The notes beneath the pieces are model-generated. The model was not told the origin of the DNA, searched no databases, and worked only from the letters and a program-made list of their open reading frames with translations. A stretch of DNA of 64,000 bases, taken from assembly GCA_023957235.1 (NCBI GenBank), contig JAMLHI010000001.1, forward strand, positions 496,001-560,000, in the 5' to 3' direction. A program made the translations under genes and the position numbers. The stretch comes from Chitinophagales bacterium. GTDB taxonomy: Bacteria > Bacteroidota > Bacteroidia > Chitinophagales > JADIYW01. Below, one piece after another: positions 26,919 to 36,556 of the stretch (position 1 is its first letter; each line of letters begins with the position of its first letter).

Positions 26919-27587
26919 TTATGCTAAGAAATCTTGCATAGCCTTGACTACTCCATGAATGTCCAAGTCCATAGGGAAATGCCCCCCTTCAACTTCGACA
27001 TAAGGCTCATCAGGTAGTCTGACAAGTTTATCTGTTTTTGAATGTATTCTTAATGGTGAAGGTAAAGGAGAAATTGGCTTCTCATCCAAAGCAAGTACCA
27101 TGCTGATTTTAAATAGTTCAATATTGTTAAAATCCTTCATTTGTAACATTGCTCTTTCCATAGGTGCTGCTATAGGTTTCCCTTTGACTTTATCCAGCAT
27201 ATATTTTCTAGCATATACACTTTTTGTAAAACCAGTAATACTCAGCAATGGAGTAGTGAGCCATGAATGAGAAAAAGGATGAACAACTTTAGCGCAATCA
27301 CTAAATCCTGCAATCATACAAATTTCATTGCCAATTATTTCCCTAATTAAAAAAGAAAAATATCCTCCAGTAGAATGTCCTACAAGTTTATCTTCTGGTT
27401 GTATGCCATAATGTTGGATAATCACTTTGGCTATTTCAAACCCATTTATATTGAAAAATGGAATTTGTGAAAGTACTTTTCTATAATCGACATACTTGAT
27501 TTCATAGCCTTTTAAATAGGGTATAAGCGGGTCATAAGCTTCTGCATTCTCTCCAAAACCTGGAAATAAAAAGATTCTTTTAGCCAT
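26919..27587 (-). CDS. Alpha/beta hydrolase
   Basis: A short (222-residue) hydrolase of unknown substrate. The fold is indicated by FLFPGFGENAEAYDPLI (oxyanion region), the nucleophile elbow VGHSTGGYFSFL (GxSxG) and a C-terminal catalytic histidine in VEGGHFPMD; an aspartate in RIHSKTDKLVRLPD fits the acid. The start codon overlaps the stop of the SDR gene by one base, so the two are translated from one message together with the TetR gene upstream. The small size suggests a lid-less carboxylesterase-like enzyme. Its coupling to an SDR and TetR suggests metabolism of a hydrophobic or carbonyl compound that the regulator senses; this is inference. Confidence 0.82.
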   Translation of the reverse strand: MAKRIFLFPGFGENAEAYDPLIPYLKGYEIKYVDYRKVLSQIPFFNINGFEIAKVIIQHYGIQPEDKLVGHSTGGYFSFLIREIIGNEICMIAGFSDCAKVVHPFSHSWLTTPLLSITGFTKSVYARKYMLDKVKGKPIAAPMERAMLQMKDFNNIELFKISMVLALDEKPISPLPSPLRIHSKTDKLVRLPDEPYVEVEGGHFPMDLDIHGVVKAMQDFLA

Positions 27588-28408
27588 TAAGAGAGTATTT
27601 TATTCATTCCCCAGTTGATCAATTTCGTATAATTCTGTGGCATTGCCCTTGTCATCCAGTCAAATAAATAAGCTTCTTCTCCAATGAGAATTTTGTAGTT
27701 TTTCTTTTTTACAGCAGTCAATATCACATTTGCTGCTCTCTCTGGAGAATGGGCAAGCATCTTTTTGAAACTTTCTACTTCTTTACGCTTTTTGACATCA
27801 TCGCCTGCATCTTTTAATGCATCTTCAGCAATATTGGTATTGATTCCTCCGGGATGAACACAGTAAACTTCCACACTAGAACCTTCCATTTCTGCTCTTA
27901 ATGATTCAGTAAAACCTCTTACCGCAAACTTTGTCGTACAATATGGAAGTTGTTCGGGTATTCCAGCAATTCCAAATACGCTAGAAATATTGATTACTGC
28001 AGCTTCTGGTCTTTTCATCAGATGAGGTAATGCTTCTTTTGAACCATAAATAACACCCCATAGATTGACACCCATGATTTTTTCCCATTCAGGATAGGTC
28101 AATTCTAGTAAAGTCTTTTTGCCTAAGGCAATACCAGCATTGTTAAATATCATATCAATATATCCGAAATTTTGAAGTGAATCGGCAATAAATGATTGAA
28201 CATCCTCCAATATGGAAACATTGCTCTTTTTAGAAAAAACTTTTGCTCCAAGTGTTTCTGATTTTGCTACTGTTTCTTTCAATCCATCTTCATTGATATC
28301 AGTCAAAGCTAAACTAGCTCCTTCTTTAGCCAATTGATATGCAATAGCTCTGCCTATTCCAGAGCCTGCTCCCGTAATCACGGCTACTTTGTTTTTAAAA
28401 CTTTTCAT
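27587..28408 (-). CDS. Short-chain dehydrogenase/reductase
   Basis: NAD(P)-dependent oxidoreductase of the classical SDR type, 273 residues. Visible features are the nucleotide-binding AVITGAGSGIGRAIAYQLA, NNAGIALGKKTL, the serine of INISSVFGIAG and the catalytic YCTTKFAVRGF (YxxxK). PGGINTNIAED follows as in enzymes acting on hydrophobic alcohols or ketones. The start overlaps the TetR stop by four bases (ATGA) and its stop overlaps the hydrolase start, giving a tight three-gene operon. The substrate is unknown. Confidence 0.92.
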   Translation of the reverse strand: MKSFKNKVAVITGAGSGIGRAIAYQLAKEGASLALTDINEDGLKETVAKSETLGAKVFSKKSNVSILEDVQSFIADSLQNFGYIDMIFNNAGIALGKKTLLELTYPEWEKIMGVNLWGVIYGSKEALPHLMKRPEAAVINISSVFGIAGIPEQLPYCTTKFAVRGFTESLRAEMEGSSVEVYCVHPGGINTNIAEDALKDAGDDVKKRKEVESFKKMLAHSPERAANVILTAVKKKNYKILIGEEAYLFDWMTRAMPQNYTKLINWGMNKILS

Positions 28409-29091
28409 GTTGTTTGATTTAAAATGTTTTTTATAGTTTCAATAATGTTTTTCTGCCATAATAACCTATCGATATGAAAATCAGAAAAGGACTCAGTGAT
28501 GATATCTTTAAAATAAGAATCAGCAACACTTAATTTTTCATAGCCCAACATCATGGACCAAAGATTGGCAAAAATAATTTTTGCATCTGTCTGATTCAGA
28601 ATACTCCCTTCTTTTTGACCTTTTTCAATCAGTCCTACTAGCAATGAAGTTGTAAGAAACTGAGCTAAAAGTACCTCTTCATAATATTTACTTTCCCTCA
28701 TTCCAGAGGTAATTCCCGTCTCGCATCCTACTTGTCTAGAAGGATGGGACATACTGATATATTCAGATATTGGATATTGCAATTCGGGATAGTCTTCAAT
28801 CAGTTTGAAATAAAAGTTTAAAAAAGCTACTATTTGCTCATTAGCTTTTTGATTTTTTACTGCATTGAGAATTTGTAAGGTGTACTCATGAATCTTTAAT
28901 AAAGAATAGTGAATCAATGCCATAAAAAGATCTTCCTTATTTTTAAAATAAAAATATAAAACCCCTTTACTTACCCCTGCTTCTTTAGCAACATGTTCCA
29001 TTTTTGTCCCATGAAATCCTTGAAAATAAAAGACTTTTGTTGCTGTCAGTAACAAAAAATCAATTTTCTTATTTCGATGCTTCATATTCAT
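28405..29091 (-). CDS. TetR/AcrR family transcriptional regulator
   Basis: A 228-residue repressor-type protein. The N-terminal helix-turn-helix is KVFYFQGFHGTKMEHVAKEA followed by GVSKGVLYFYFKNKEDLFMA, the canonical TetR signature. The C-terminal ~160 residues are helical and would form the ligand and dimer domain. It heads an operon with an SDR and an alpha/beta hydrolase, which it probably regulates together with itself. The first ATG is used; a second at codon 3 (MKHRNKK) is as likely. The ligand cannot be inferred. Confidence 0.92.
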   Translation of the reverse strand: MNMKHRNKKIDFLLLTATKVFYFQGFHGTKMEHVAKEAGVSKGVLYFYFKNKEDLFMALIHYSLLKIHEYTLQILNAVKNQKANEQIVAFLNFYFKLIEDYPELQYPISEYISMSHPSRQVGCETGITSGMRESKYYEEVLLAQFLTTSLLVGLIEKGQKEGSILNQTDAKIIFANLWSMMLGYEKLSVADSYFKDIITESFSDFHIDRLLWQKNIIETIKNILNQTT

Positions 29092-29193
29092 AGATAAATG
29101 AAATTATAAATATTGACCCAAAAGTCAAAATTTTTAGGATAAATTTTTTTACTTCAAAAGAAAGGAGGGTGTAATACAGGAAAAAAACTTTTA

Positions 29194-30432
29194 TTATTCT
29201 TTTCCTGGAACGATAGAAGATAATTGCTTTATAGCCCTTTGTGAAGGAAGCCAAGACATTAATAAGCTGATAAAGATGATCACTAAAACAATCAATATAA
29301 CATCTCCCCAATGTATTTGTACGGGATAATAATCAATCATAAAGGAACTTCCTGGCATTTTAATTATACCGAAATAAATTTGCAACCAACATATTCCAAG
29401 TCCAAATAAAAGACCGACACTTGCGCCCAGCAAGGATATTAATAACCCTTCAACTAGAAAGATATTTCTTATGGTTTGCTTACTTGCCCCTAATGCTATC
29501 AAGGTGGCTATATCCTGTTTCTTCTCTAAAACCAGCATAGAAAGTGAACTAATGATGTTGAATGCCGCTATCAATACAATAAAACTCAAAATTGTAAATA
29601 CCGCCCATTTCTCAGTACGCATCACCTTATAAAGGGTTTCGTTTTGTTCAAATCTTGTTTTGATTACATAAGAAGTTCCAAATTTTTCAGTCAATTGTTT
29701 TTTGAGTTCGGATACATTAGCCTTGGGAGCAAGTCGTATTTCTATTGCTGAAATTTTGTTTTCTGCATTCATTAACTCTTTAGCAAAATTGATAGGCACT
29801 AACATATAATTGTCGTCAAAATCTTGTTGTACGGCAAATGTGCCTCTAGCATATATCTGACTATTTCGAAATGCATTGGCGACATCACTTACATTATTTT
29901 TGTCATTGCGTGGCAAATAAAGATTGAGTAAGGTATTGGGTAGTGATAAATTCACACCTAAAGTATAAGCTACACCCACACCCAAAACGGCTAAGGGCAT
30001 ATCTTCATAATATAAACTAGGGCTACCGCTATAAATATGGTCGCTCAATTCACTGACTACGTCATAATATTTATCATCAATACCTTTCATAGTGAAGATA
30101 TGTTGCTTGCCCTCATATTCGGCAAGTACATTTTCTTCTATGACTTGAGAATAGCAAGCGATATTAGAGTTCTCCTCCAATATTTGCAATAAATTTTCTT
30201 CAGGAGTGAAAAATTTCCCCTCTGCAGGTAGAATAATTAAATCTGTATAAAATACTTTATATAGCGATTTTACTAAATCTTCAAAGCCATTAAAAGTGGA
30301 CATGACTATGATTAATGCAGCTGCACCTATTGCCATTGCAAAAGCAGTTACCATCGAGATAATATTAATGACTCTGGTTGATTTGCGAGAGAAAAGGTAC
30401 CTTCTCGCTATAGATAGAGCAGGAAATCTCAT
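29194..30432 (-). CDS. LolC/E-like ABC transporter permease (FtsX domain)
   Basis: An inner-membrane subunit related to the lipoprotein-releasing LolCE permeases. The 412-residue protein starts with SIARRYLFSRKSTRVINIIS and a first membrane helix (MAIGAAALIIVMSTFNGFEDLV). A large periplasmic domain of about 200 residues follows, then three more helices: VFTILSFIVLIAAFNIISSL, GLLISLLGASVGLLFGLG and VILIVLVIIFISLLMSWLPS. LVLEKKQDIATLIALGAS is the LolC/E cytoplasmic signature. No ATPase gene is adjacent, so the partner must be elsewhere. It lies 11 bases downstream of rbfA and is probably co-transcribed. Confidence 0.88.
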   Translation of the reverse strand: MRFPALSIARRYLFSRKSTRVINIISMVTAFAMAIGAAALIIVMSTFNGFEDLVKSLYKVFYTDLIILPAEGKFFTPEENLLQILEENSNIACYSQVIEENVLAEYEGKQHIFTMKGIDDKYYDVVSELSDHIYSGSPSLYYEDMPLAVLGVGVAYTLGVNLSLPNTLLNLYLPRNDKNNVSDVANAFRNSQIYARGTFAVQQDFDDNYMLVPINFAKELMNAENKISAIEIRLAPKANVSELKKQLTEKFGTSYVIKTRFEQNETLYKVMRTEKWAVFTILSFIVLIAAFNIISSLSMLVLEKKQDIATLIALGASKQTIRNIFLVEGLLISLLGASVGLLFGLGICWLQIYFGIIKMPGSSFMIDYYPVQIHWGDVILIVLVIIFISLLMSWLPSQRAIKQLSSIVPGKE

Positions 30433-30443
30433 GCTCGGTTTAT

Positions 30444-30881
30444 TTAGTCTTCTTTATAAGGATTCGTATCAACAAAATCGCTATTATCTCTTAATTCTTT
30501 TATTTTATCATCTTTTTCTTTGATGACTTTCATCAGACTATCTAGTTGAATGACAGTATCCATAGTATCGTCTCTATAAAACACTAATTCTGGCATACTT
30601 CGCATTTTATTTCTAATCCTTTTACTCAATAATCCTCTTATTTCTTTGGTATTAAGTTGAATGATTGCTAGTAATTCATCGGGATTTGCTACATTATAAA
30701 TACTCAGATTAACGCGTGCAGTATAAAGATCAGGAGTGATTCTAATGGAGGAAACAGTGACTAAGGCATTTCCCAAAATCTCTTTAGCTTCTTTCTGAAA
30801 AATATCGCTTAGTGCGACTTGTATCAACTTATTGACCTGTTGTTGCCTCTTAGTTTCCATAACTCGTTCTAATTCTGCCAT
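30444..30881 (-). CDS. rbfA: Ribosome-binding factor A
   Basis: Small KH-like protein that binds the 30S subunit and aids 16S rRNA 5'-end maturation, including in cold. The 145-residue sequence has TKRQQQVNKLIQVALSDIF, ITPDLYTARVNLSIYN, RIRNKMRSMPELVFYRDDT and a charged C-terminal tail, matching RbfA in order and length. The proline-rich KH turn is seen as VTVSSIRITPDL. It is divergent from the ABC exporter with only 38 bases between start codons, so the promoters overlap or are very short. The permease gene downstream is likely in the same operon. Confidence 0.9.
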   Translation of the reverse strand: MAELERVMETKRQQQVNKLIQVALSDIFQKEAKEILGNALVTVSSIRITPDLYTARVNLSIYNVANPDELLAIIQLNTKEIRGLLSKRIRNKMRSMPELVFYRDDTMDTVIQLDSLMKVIKEKDDKIKELRDNSDFVDTNPYKED

Positions 30882-30901
30882 AAAAGTAAGAAAAGTATAG
30901 A

Positions 30902-30909
30902 TATATTTG
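30902..30909 (+). promoter_or_regulatory. -7 box before the first ABC exporter
   Basis: TATATTTG matches TAnnTTTG and ends 10 bases before the ATG at 30920, predicting an almost leaderless message. The rbfA start lies just on the other side. Confidence 0.4.
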
Positions 30910-30919
30910 TTGTAAGCAA

Positions 30920-32743
30920 ATGGACAAGCTACGATTACTATTACGAATTGTCAAAAAGTATCCGACATTACTGGCATTAAATATTGTTTTCAATATTCTA
31001 TCTGCCTGCTTGTCAATTTTCTCTTTGCTCATGATGATTCCTTTTCTACAAGTATTGTTTTATCAGGGTGAACAGATAAACAAGTTGTCCGAACTTCCCA
31101 AATTTCCCTTTCTAGATGATATCTATTTGGAATGGGTTTCTATTTTAACAATTCATGGGAAGCAAAATGCTTTATTGATGTTGTGCTTGGTTCTTATCTT
31201 CGCTTTTTTATTAAAAAATGGAACACGTTATCTAGCGGCATTTTTCTTAGTTTCTGTTCGCACTGGTTTGATGCGAGATTTGAGAATGCAGATATATCAA
31301 AAATTGCTCTCATTGGATTTCACTTTTTTTCAGAATAAAAGAAGAGGAGATATTTTGACAAGGTTTGGGAGTGATGTTCAGGAAGTAGAATATGGCATCA
31401 TCAATTTTATAGAAACCGGAATAAAAGAACCAGTGACTATCGCATTCACATTAGGTAGTTTAGTCATCATGAGCCCATATCTGACGATTTGGGTATTGGT
31501 CTTGCTTCCTGTTTCGGCATTGATTATTGGAAAAATTGGTAAACAATTAAAAAGAGATTCTTTCAAGGCTCAATATCAACTCTCTTTATTGCAAATATTA
31601 GTAGATGAAGTCATGCATGGAATCAGAGTGATACAATCTTTTAAAAATGTAGATGTATTCTCTGAAAAATTTCAACATATCAATCAAGAATACAAAGTTC
31701 TCCATTCAGAAATGCTACGCCGCAAGGAGTTGGCATCCCCTTTATCTGAAGTATTAGGAATTATTGTTATTGTAGCTATCTTATTAATAGGAGGCAATGC
31801 CATATTTCAAGGTGACAGCTCATTGACACCAGAGGTTTTCATTACTTATATTGTAGTGTTCTCACAGATTATTTCTCCTTCAAAAGCATTTTCAAATGCC
31901 TGGTACTTTATTCAAAAAGGAGTTGCCTCTCTCCAAAGAATTCAAGAATTGCTGGAAGAAAAATCTTTTTATGACAATATCAATGGGACTCTTTCTAAAT
32001 CATCTTTTGATCAAGATATTACGATTCAAAACCTTAGTTATTCCTTCGGCGATAAAACCGTATTGAAAGATATTCATCTAAAGATAAGCAAAGGGCAAAA
32101 AATTGCTTTTGTCGGTCCATCAGGCAGTGGTAAAACGACTTTATTGCGACTTCTCTCTCGAACTTATAGCCTTCCAGACAATCACATTTTCATTGATGGA
32201 GAATGTATCAATAAGATAAAACTAGAAGATTACAGAGCACTTTTTGCTATTGTAACTCAAGATCCCATTTTGTTTTATGGTACTATTGAAGAAAATTTAA
32301 AAGTTGCCAAATCTAATGCAAGTCCTGAAGAGATGATTGATGCATTACATCATGCAGATGCATTAAATTTTGTTCTTGATTTGCCCGAATCTCTTGCTAC
32401 AAATATAGGAGAACGAGGCCATGCTCTTAGTGGAGGTCAACAACAGCGAATTGCGCTTGCCCGTGCATATTTGAAAGATGCACCTGTTTTGCTTTTAGAT
32501 GAGGTGTCTTCATCATTGGATGGTGTCTCTGACCTTAGCATTCGCAATGCCTTATCAAAAATAACTCATGGAAAAACTGTGATTTCAATAGCTCATAGGT
32601 TAGCATCTATTTATGATTACGACCAGATAGTGTTTTTTGAAGATGGTAAAATCACTGGAAAAGGAACTCATCTTGAGCTCATGGAGACTCATTTACCTTA
32701 TCGTCAGATGGTCAATTCTCAACAGATATTTTCAGAATCATAA
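30920..32743 (+). CDS. MsbA-like ABC exporter, fused membrane and ATPase domains
   Basis: A half-transporter of 607 residues working as a homodimer in the inner membrane, probably flipping or exporting a lipid or peptide. The N-terminal ~330 residues hold six hydrophobic segments and RFGSDVQEVEYGI in the coupling region. The ATPase domain has Walker A GPSGSGKTTLL, Q-loop VTQDPILFYG, signature LSGGQQQRIALARAYL, Walker B VLLLDEVSSSLD and switch IAHRLA. All are intact. The order and long second loop resemble MsbA/lipid A exporters. It is divergent from rbfA, and its stop directly abuts the stop of the convergent M1 peptidase gene. Confidence 0.9.
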   Translation: MDKLRLLLRIVKKYPTLLALNIVFNILSACLSIFSLLMMIPFLQVLFYQGEQINKLSELPKFPFLDDIYLEWVSILTIHGKQNALLMLCLVLIFAFLLKNGTRYLAAFFLVSVRTGLMRDLRMQIYQKLLSLDFTFFQNKRRGDILTRFGSDVQEVEYGIINFIETGIKEPVTIAFTLGSLVIMSPYLTIWVLVLLPVSALIIGKIGKQLKRDSFKAQYQLSLLQILVDEVMHGIRVIQSFKNVDVFSEKFQHINQEYKVLHSEMLRRKELASPLSEVLGIIVIVAILLIGGNAIFQGDSSLTPEVFITYIVVFSQIISPSKAFSNAWYFIQKGVASLQRIQELLEEKSFYDNINGTLSKSSFDQDITIQNLSYSFGDKTVLKDIHLKISKGQKIAFVGPSGSGKTTLLRLLSRTYSLPDNHIFIDGECINKIKLEDYRALFAIVTQDPILFYGTIEENLKVAKSNASPEEMIDALHHADALNFVLDLPESLATNIGERGHALSGGQQQRIALARAYLKDAPVLLLDEVSSSLDGVSDLSIRNALSKITHGKTVISIAHRLASIYDYDQIVFFEDGKITGKGTHLELMETHLPYRQMVNSQQIFSES

Positions 32744-35308
32744 TCAATTGTCAGAAGAAATTTTGCTCTGATAATTTTTCAATATGAGTTTTTTAGCACT
32801 CGTCATTCCTTCTTTCCCGACAGCTATATTGGAGAGGTTTTTTATCAATTCTTGAGCATATTTTACTCTTTCATTAGGGTATTCATTTTGAATCACATTG
32901 GTTAATAACTCCATTCCTTTTTGAAATATACTATTGTCAAGTTGTAAAAGATATTTTTGGAAAGAAGAATAAATGTTTTTAGAATAATATCTATTCATGG
33001 TAAAAATCAATTTTTCAAAATATACAAAGTCTTCACTATGAGGGTTTGAAGCAAATATTTGTGCTATTACCATTTTAAGATTGATATTTTCTGCTTGTAA
33101 AAGATCTCTGGTATAAGGATATGCAGCTACACCTAAAGAATCTTTGATGATACTTAGACAAACATATTTCATATATTCTGAGCTGTCTGAAACCAAATAG
33201 CTTTTTGCTAATTCAAAATAATCACTACTGCCCATATTTTTGAGCTGCTGTATAGCAGAAGCTCTATCTAAAACTATATCAGACAATAATCGCTTTTTAA
33301 GAATATGAATGGCATCTAGTTTATCTTTTTCAATAAAACTACTGAATAAATCCACTATTTTATCTTGAACGAACCAATGTTGTTGATCAAATCCTGGTAT
33401 CAAAATCTGGGCAGCTTTCTCAAATTCTTTTCTATTGGTTAGCTCATCAATGACAAATATTTTATCTAATATTTTAGAAGATTTTTGATAGATATATTTC
33501 AATTCCTCTATTGAATGACTATAGTTTGTTTCCCATAATTGCATCTTCCCTGAATCATAATTAATAGCTAAAGGAGCTCGTTCAGAGAAAAATCTAAACT
33601 GATTTTCTTTACTATTCAAAATTACAGAATGTGTAATGATAGTATCAGCATAGATGAAATCAACGTCTATCAATAGTTTGTGAATCGGGATTTCTGAATT
33701 ATAATATTTGTTTTGGTTCTGATTGAAAGTAAGCACGACTTCATGATGTGTCGTGTCGTATTGATGCTGAGTTTCCATAATAGGATGACCAGGGCTATAA
33801 TACCATTGGTTAAAAAACCAGTTGAGATCTTGTCCTGTCACTTTTTCAAAGGAAGTTCTTAACTGAGATACTTCTGCTGACTGGAAAGCAAATTGATTTA
33901 AATAATATTTTAACCCTTCAAAAAAAGCCTCATCACCAATATATTTCCTCAAAAGATGGAGTACTATTCCTCCCTTTTCATATCTATGCCTATTGAAGAC
34001 ATCTTTGGGTTCTTCGTAATAATTTTGAACTATGGGTTCTATACCAAAATTCTTACATTCATATAAATATCTTTTGTAACAGTTGTACCAATGTGCCTCA
34101 GCATCTTCTCTTCCTTTCCATTTTTCTAGCCACAAGAATTCTCCATAATTGGCAAAAGATTCATTAAGTGTGAGCTCAGCCCAACTCTCGCAAGTGACCA
34201 AATCACCAAACCATTGATGGACTAGCTCGTGAGCGATAATTAAGTCATTGCCCCATCTATTGCTCTCGGTAATATTTTTATTTTTTTGCATTAATCCCTC
34301 ATGAAATACAGATATAGAAGTGTTTTCCATCGCTCCACTGATAAAATCATAAACAGCGACTTGAGCATATTTGTCCCAAGGAAAATCATAGGAGAATAAA
34401 GATGAAAAATAGGCTATCATTTCTGGTGTTCTCTCAAAAACATGACCTTCGTTTTGATGAAATTCAGAAAGAGTATAATATGCTACTTCTAGATTTTTCC
34501 ATTTGTCTTGATATTTTTTGAATGGACCTATTACCAATGCAAACAGATATGGAGAATGTGTCAAATCTTGTTTCCAATAATCAGTTTTAGTGCCATTATC
34601 ATGAATAATTTCCTGAATCAATTTCCCATTAGAAATACTTACTAAAGTATCTGGAATTGTTACAAAAAGTTCTTGGGAACATCTCTGATTTGTAGCATCT
34701 AAAGTTGGAAACCAGAAAGAAGCCGCCTCAGGTTCGCCTTGGGTCCAAAACATCATCTCCCTATATGGATTCGTCTGATGACTATTAATAAAATAGGCTC
34801 CCTGACCGTCTTTTTTCATTGAGGATGCCACATCATAAGGATGGGCAATGTATTGAATCTTGACTTCAAAAGTATCTTTTCTTGAAACAGATTTAGGCAG
34901 TTCTATCGTCAATGACCTCCCATTATAACTATATTTTGTAGGAGTATTAAAATTATCAAAATTGATGAATATTGAGTCAAAAACCATTCCTACTGCATCA
35001 AGTGTAAGCTCTGATTGTGCATAAAAATGAGGGGTCAGTTTTAAAGTAGCAAGTCCTTTGATAGTCTTTTCTTTAAATGAAGGCATCAGGTCTAAGCGCG
35101 TATGAAGCAAATCAAAATATTGTGTATAAGAACCTTTATAATCCAAAATTTTGTCAGTCGGGTATATCTCCAATGTGTCAGCAATAATGCATTCTTTCAA
35201 GGTTTTGTGCTTTATTTTTTTGGTAGGCCTAGCTTCAGCATTAAAATATTGAAGGGAAAAAAGAATCCATACAATTGTAAGAAATATAAATCGTTTCTTT
35301 AAAATCAT
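32744..35308 (-). CDS. M1 family metallopeptidase (aminopeptidase N-like)
   Basis: A zinc aminopeptidase, 854 residues from the ATG at 35308; an in-frame TTG four codons upstream is less likely. An N-terminal hydrophobic signal (LKKRFIFLTIVWILFSLQYF) indicates export. The substrate-binding GAMENTS and the zinc site HELVHQWFGD with the following glutamate in LNESFANYGE (HExxH-18-E) are intact. The C-terminal ~250 residues carry HEAT-like helices (KRLLSDIVLDRASAIQQLKN), as in many Bacteroidota M1 enzymes. It probably trims peptides in the periplasm or at the surface. It stands alone, convergent with the ABC exporter. Confidence 0.92.
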   Translation of the reverse strand: MILKKRFIFLTIVWILFSLQYFNAEARPTKKIKHKTLKECIIADTLEIYPTDKILDYKGSYTQYFDLLHTRLDLMPSFKEKTIKGLATLKLTPHFYAQSELTLDAVGMVFDSIFINFDNFNTPTKYSYNGRSLTIELPKSVSRKDTFEVKIQYIAHPYDVASSMKKDGQGAYFINSHQTNPYREMMFWTQGEPEAASFWFPTLDATNQRCSQELFVTIPDTLVSISNGKLIQEIIHDNGTKTDYWKQDLTHSPYLFALVIGPFKKYQDKWKNLEVAYYTLSEFHQNEGHVFERTPEMIAYFSSLFSYDFPWDKYAQVAVYDFISGAMENTSISVFHEGLMQKNKNITESNRWGNDLIIAHELVHQWFGDLVTCESWAELTLNESFANYGEFLWLEKWKGREDAEAHWYNCYKRYLYECKNFGIEPIVQNYYEEPKDVFNRHRYEKGGIVLHLLRKYIGDEAFFEGLKYYLNQFAFQSAEVSQLRTSFEKVTGQDLNWFFNQWYYSPGHPIMETQHQYDTTHHEVVLTFNQNQNKYYNSEIPIHKLLIDVDFIYADTIITHSVILNSKENQFRFFSERAPLAINYDSGKMQLWETNYSHSIEELKYIYQKSSKILDKIFVIDELTNRKEFEKAAQILIPGFDQQHWFVQDKIVDLFSSFIEKDKLDAIHILKKRLLSDIVLDRASAIQQLKNMGSSDYFELAKSYLVSDSSEYMKYVCLSIIKDSLGVAAYPYTRDLLQAENINLKMVIAQIFASNPHSEDFVYFEKLIFTMNRYYSKNIYSSFQKYLLQLDNSIFQKGMELLTNVIQNEYPNERVKYAQELIKNLSNIAVGKEGMTSAKKLILKNYQSKISSDN

Positions 35309-35399
35309 CTTAATTAACAATTAGGTATATAAAAGCCTAAAATTAGGAGAGAATAATTTTCTATCTTGTCCCTGAATTAATAGACCAACAGTAATATTC

Positions 35400-35903
35400 A
35401 TGAAATATAAGGTTAATGACTCAAAAGAACACTCAATTGACATTTCTTTTGATGGAGAAAAAATAAAATTGAATGAAGAAGAAGTGAATTTGAACTTTGG
35501 AAACCTTTCTAAAGGAAAATATCATGTCATTAAGGATAATCAGTCATATAACCTTGAAGTCATTTCATCTAATATTGCCGAAAAAACTTTCACAATAAAA
35601 GTCAATGGGAAGATTTTTCAACTATCGGTTGAAGATGCACTCGATAAGCAACTCAGGGAAATGGGAATGTCAAAATCCAAAGAAGACAAAGTGGATAAAA
35701 TCATTGCACCAATGCCAGGGCTTGTTCTTAAAATATTAGTAACTCCTGGACAGACTGTCAACAAAGGGGATTCTATCATTATTTTAGAAGCAATGAAGAT
35801 GGAAAATGTCATCAAATGTACTGGTGATGCAGTGGTAAAGGCTGTTCATATTCAAGAAAAAGATGCAGTTGAAAAAAATCAATTATTAATAGAAATGGAA
35901 TAA
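35400..35903 (+). CDS. Biotin carboxyl carrier protein subunit (acyl-CoA carboxylase type)
   Basis: Carries CO2 on biotin between the carboxylase and carboxyltransferase of an acyl-CoA carboxylase. The 167-residue protein has a beta-rich N-terminal half, a hinge with APMPGLVLKI and the biotinyl domain with EAMKMENV; the lysine is the attachment site. This N-terminal extension is typical of the stand-alone carrier of Bacteroidota propionyl- or methylcrotonyl-type carboxylases rather than of AccB. No carboxylase subunits are adjacent. The next gene starts one base after its stop, so they are translationally coupled. Confidence in the domain is high; the parent enzyme is a guess. Confidence 0.88.
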   Translation: MKYKVNDSKEHSIDISFDGEKIKLNEEEVNLNFGNLSKGKYHVIKDNQSYNLEVISSNIAEKTFTIKVNGKIFQLSVEDALDKQLREMGMSKSKEDKVDKIIAPMPGLVLKILVTPGQTVNKGDSIIILEAMKMENVIKCTGDAVVKAVHIQEKDAVEKNQLLIEME

Positions 35904-35904
35904 A

Positions 35905-36543
35905 ATGTCGGAATTGCTTTCCAATGAAATAGAAGATTATATCCACATTCATTGTTCGGAAGTGTCCAGCGTTTTACAACGTCTGGAAAGGAAGACATAT
36001 ACTGATGTTTTGATGCCTAGAATGCTTTCAGGAAAAGTACAGGGAACATTTCTTTCTATCATCAGTAGGATGATGCAACCCAAAAGAATACTAGAAATAG
36101 GCACTTTTACGGGATATTCTGCGTTGTGTCTTGCCGAAGGATTGTCAAATGATGGACTATTGGTGACGATAGATATTAATGAAGAGAGAGAAGATATTAT
36201 ACAAGAAGCGATACAAGAAGCTGGATTAAAGAAAAAAATTCAAACATTCACTGGGAATGCTTTACATCTTATTCCTCAAATAGATGAGATATTTGATATC
36301 GTATTTATTGATGCTGACAAAATCAATTATTGCAATTATTTTGATTTAGTCATTGATAAAGTTCGCACAGGAGGAATCATATTGGCAGATAATGTTTTGT
36401 GGAGTGGTAAAGTGATATCGGAGAAAAGAGACAAGGATACTGAGGCCTTGAAAGAATTTAATAAAAAAGTACAAGAAGATTCTAGAGTTGATAACGTTAT
36501 TTTGTCTATCAGAGATGGAATCACATTGATTTACAAAAAATAA
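35905..36543 (+). CDS. SAM-dependent O-methyltransferase (caffeoyl-CoA/catechol type)
   Basis: A 212-residue class I methyltransferase of the O-methyltransferase 3 family. SAM-binding motif I is ILEIGTFTGYSALCLAEG; DIVFIDADKINYCNYFDLV supplies the metal-binding aspartates and GGIILADNVLWSGKV the NDN-like region. The N-terminal helix (IEDYIHIHCSEVSSVL) is also typical. In bacteria these enzymes methylate diols, including catechol-like or tRNA-wobble uridine substrates (TrmR), and the assignment to one is open. It follows the biotin carrier by one base and is followed by the glucosaminidase gene after 13 bases, so the genes form one operon. Confidence 0.9.
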   Translation: MSELLSNEIEDYIHIHCSEVSSVLQRLERKTYTDVLMPRMLSGKVQGTFLSIISRMMQPKRILEIGTFTGYSALCLAEGLSNDGLLVTIDINEEREDIIQEAIQEAGLKKKIQTFTGNALHLIPQIDEIFDIVFIDADKINYCNYFDLVIDKVRTGGIILADNVLWSGKVISEKRDKDTEALKEFNKKVQEDSRVDNVILSIRDGITLIYKK

Positions 36544-36556
36544 AAAATTGAATGAT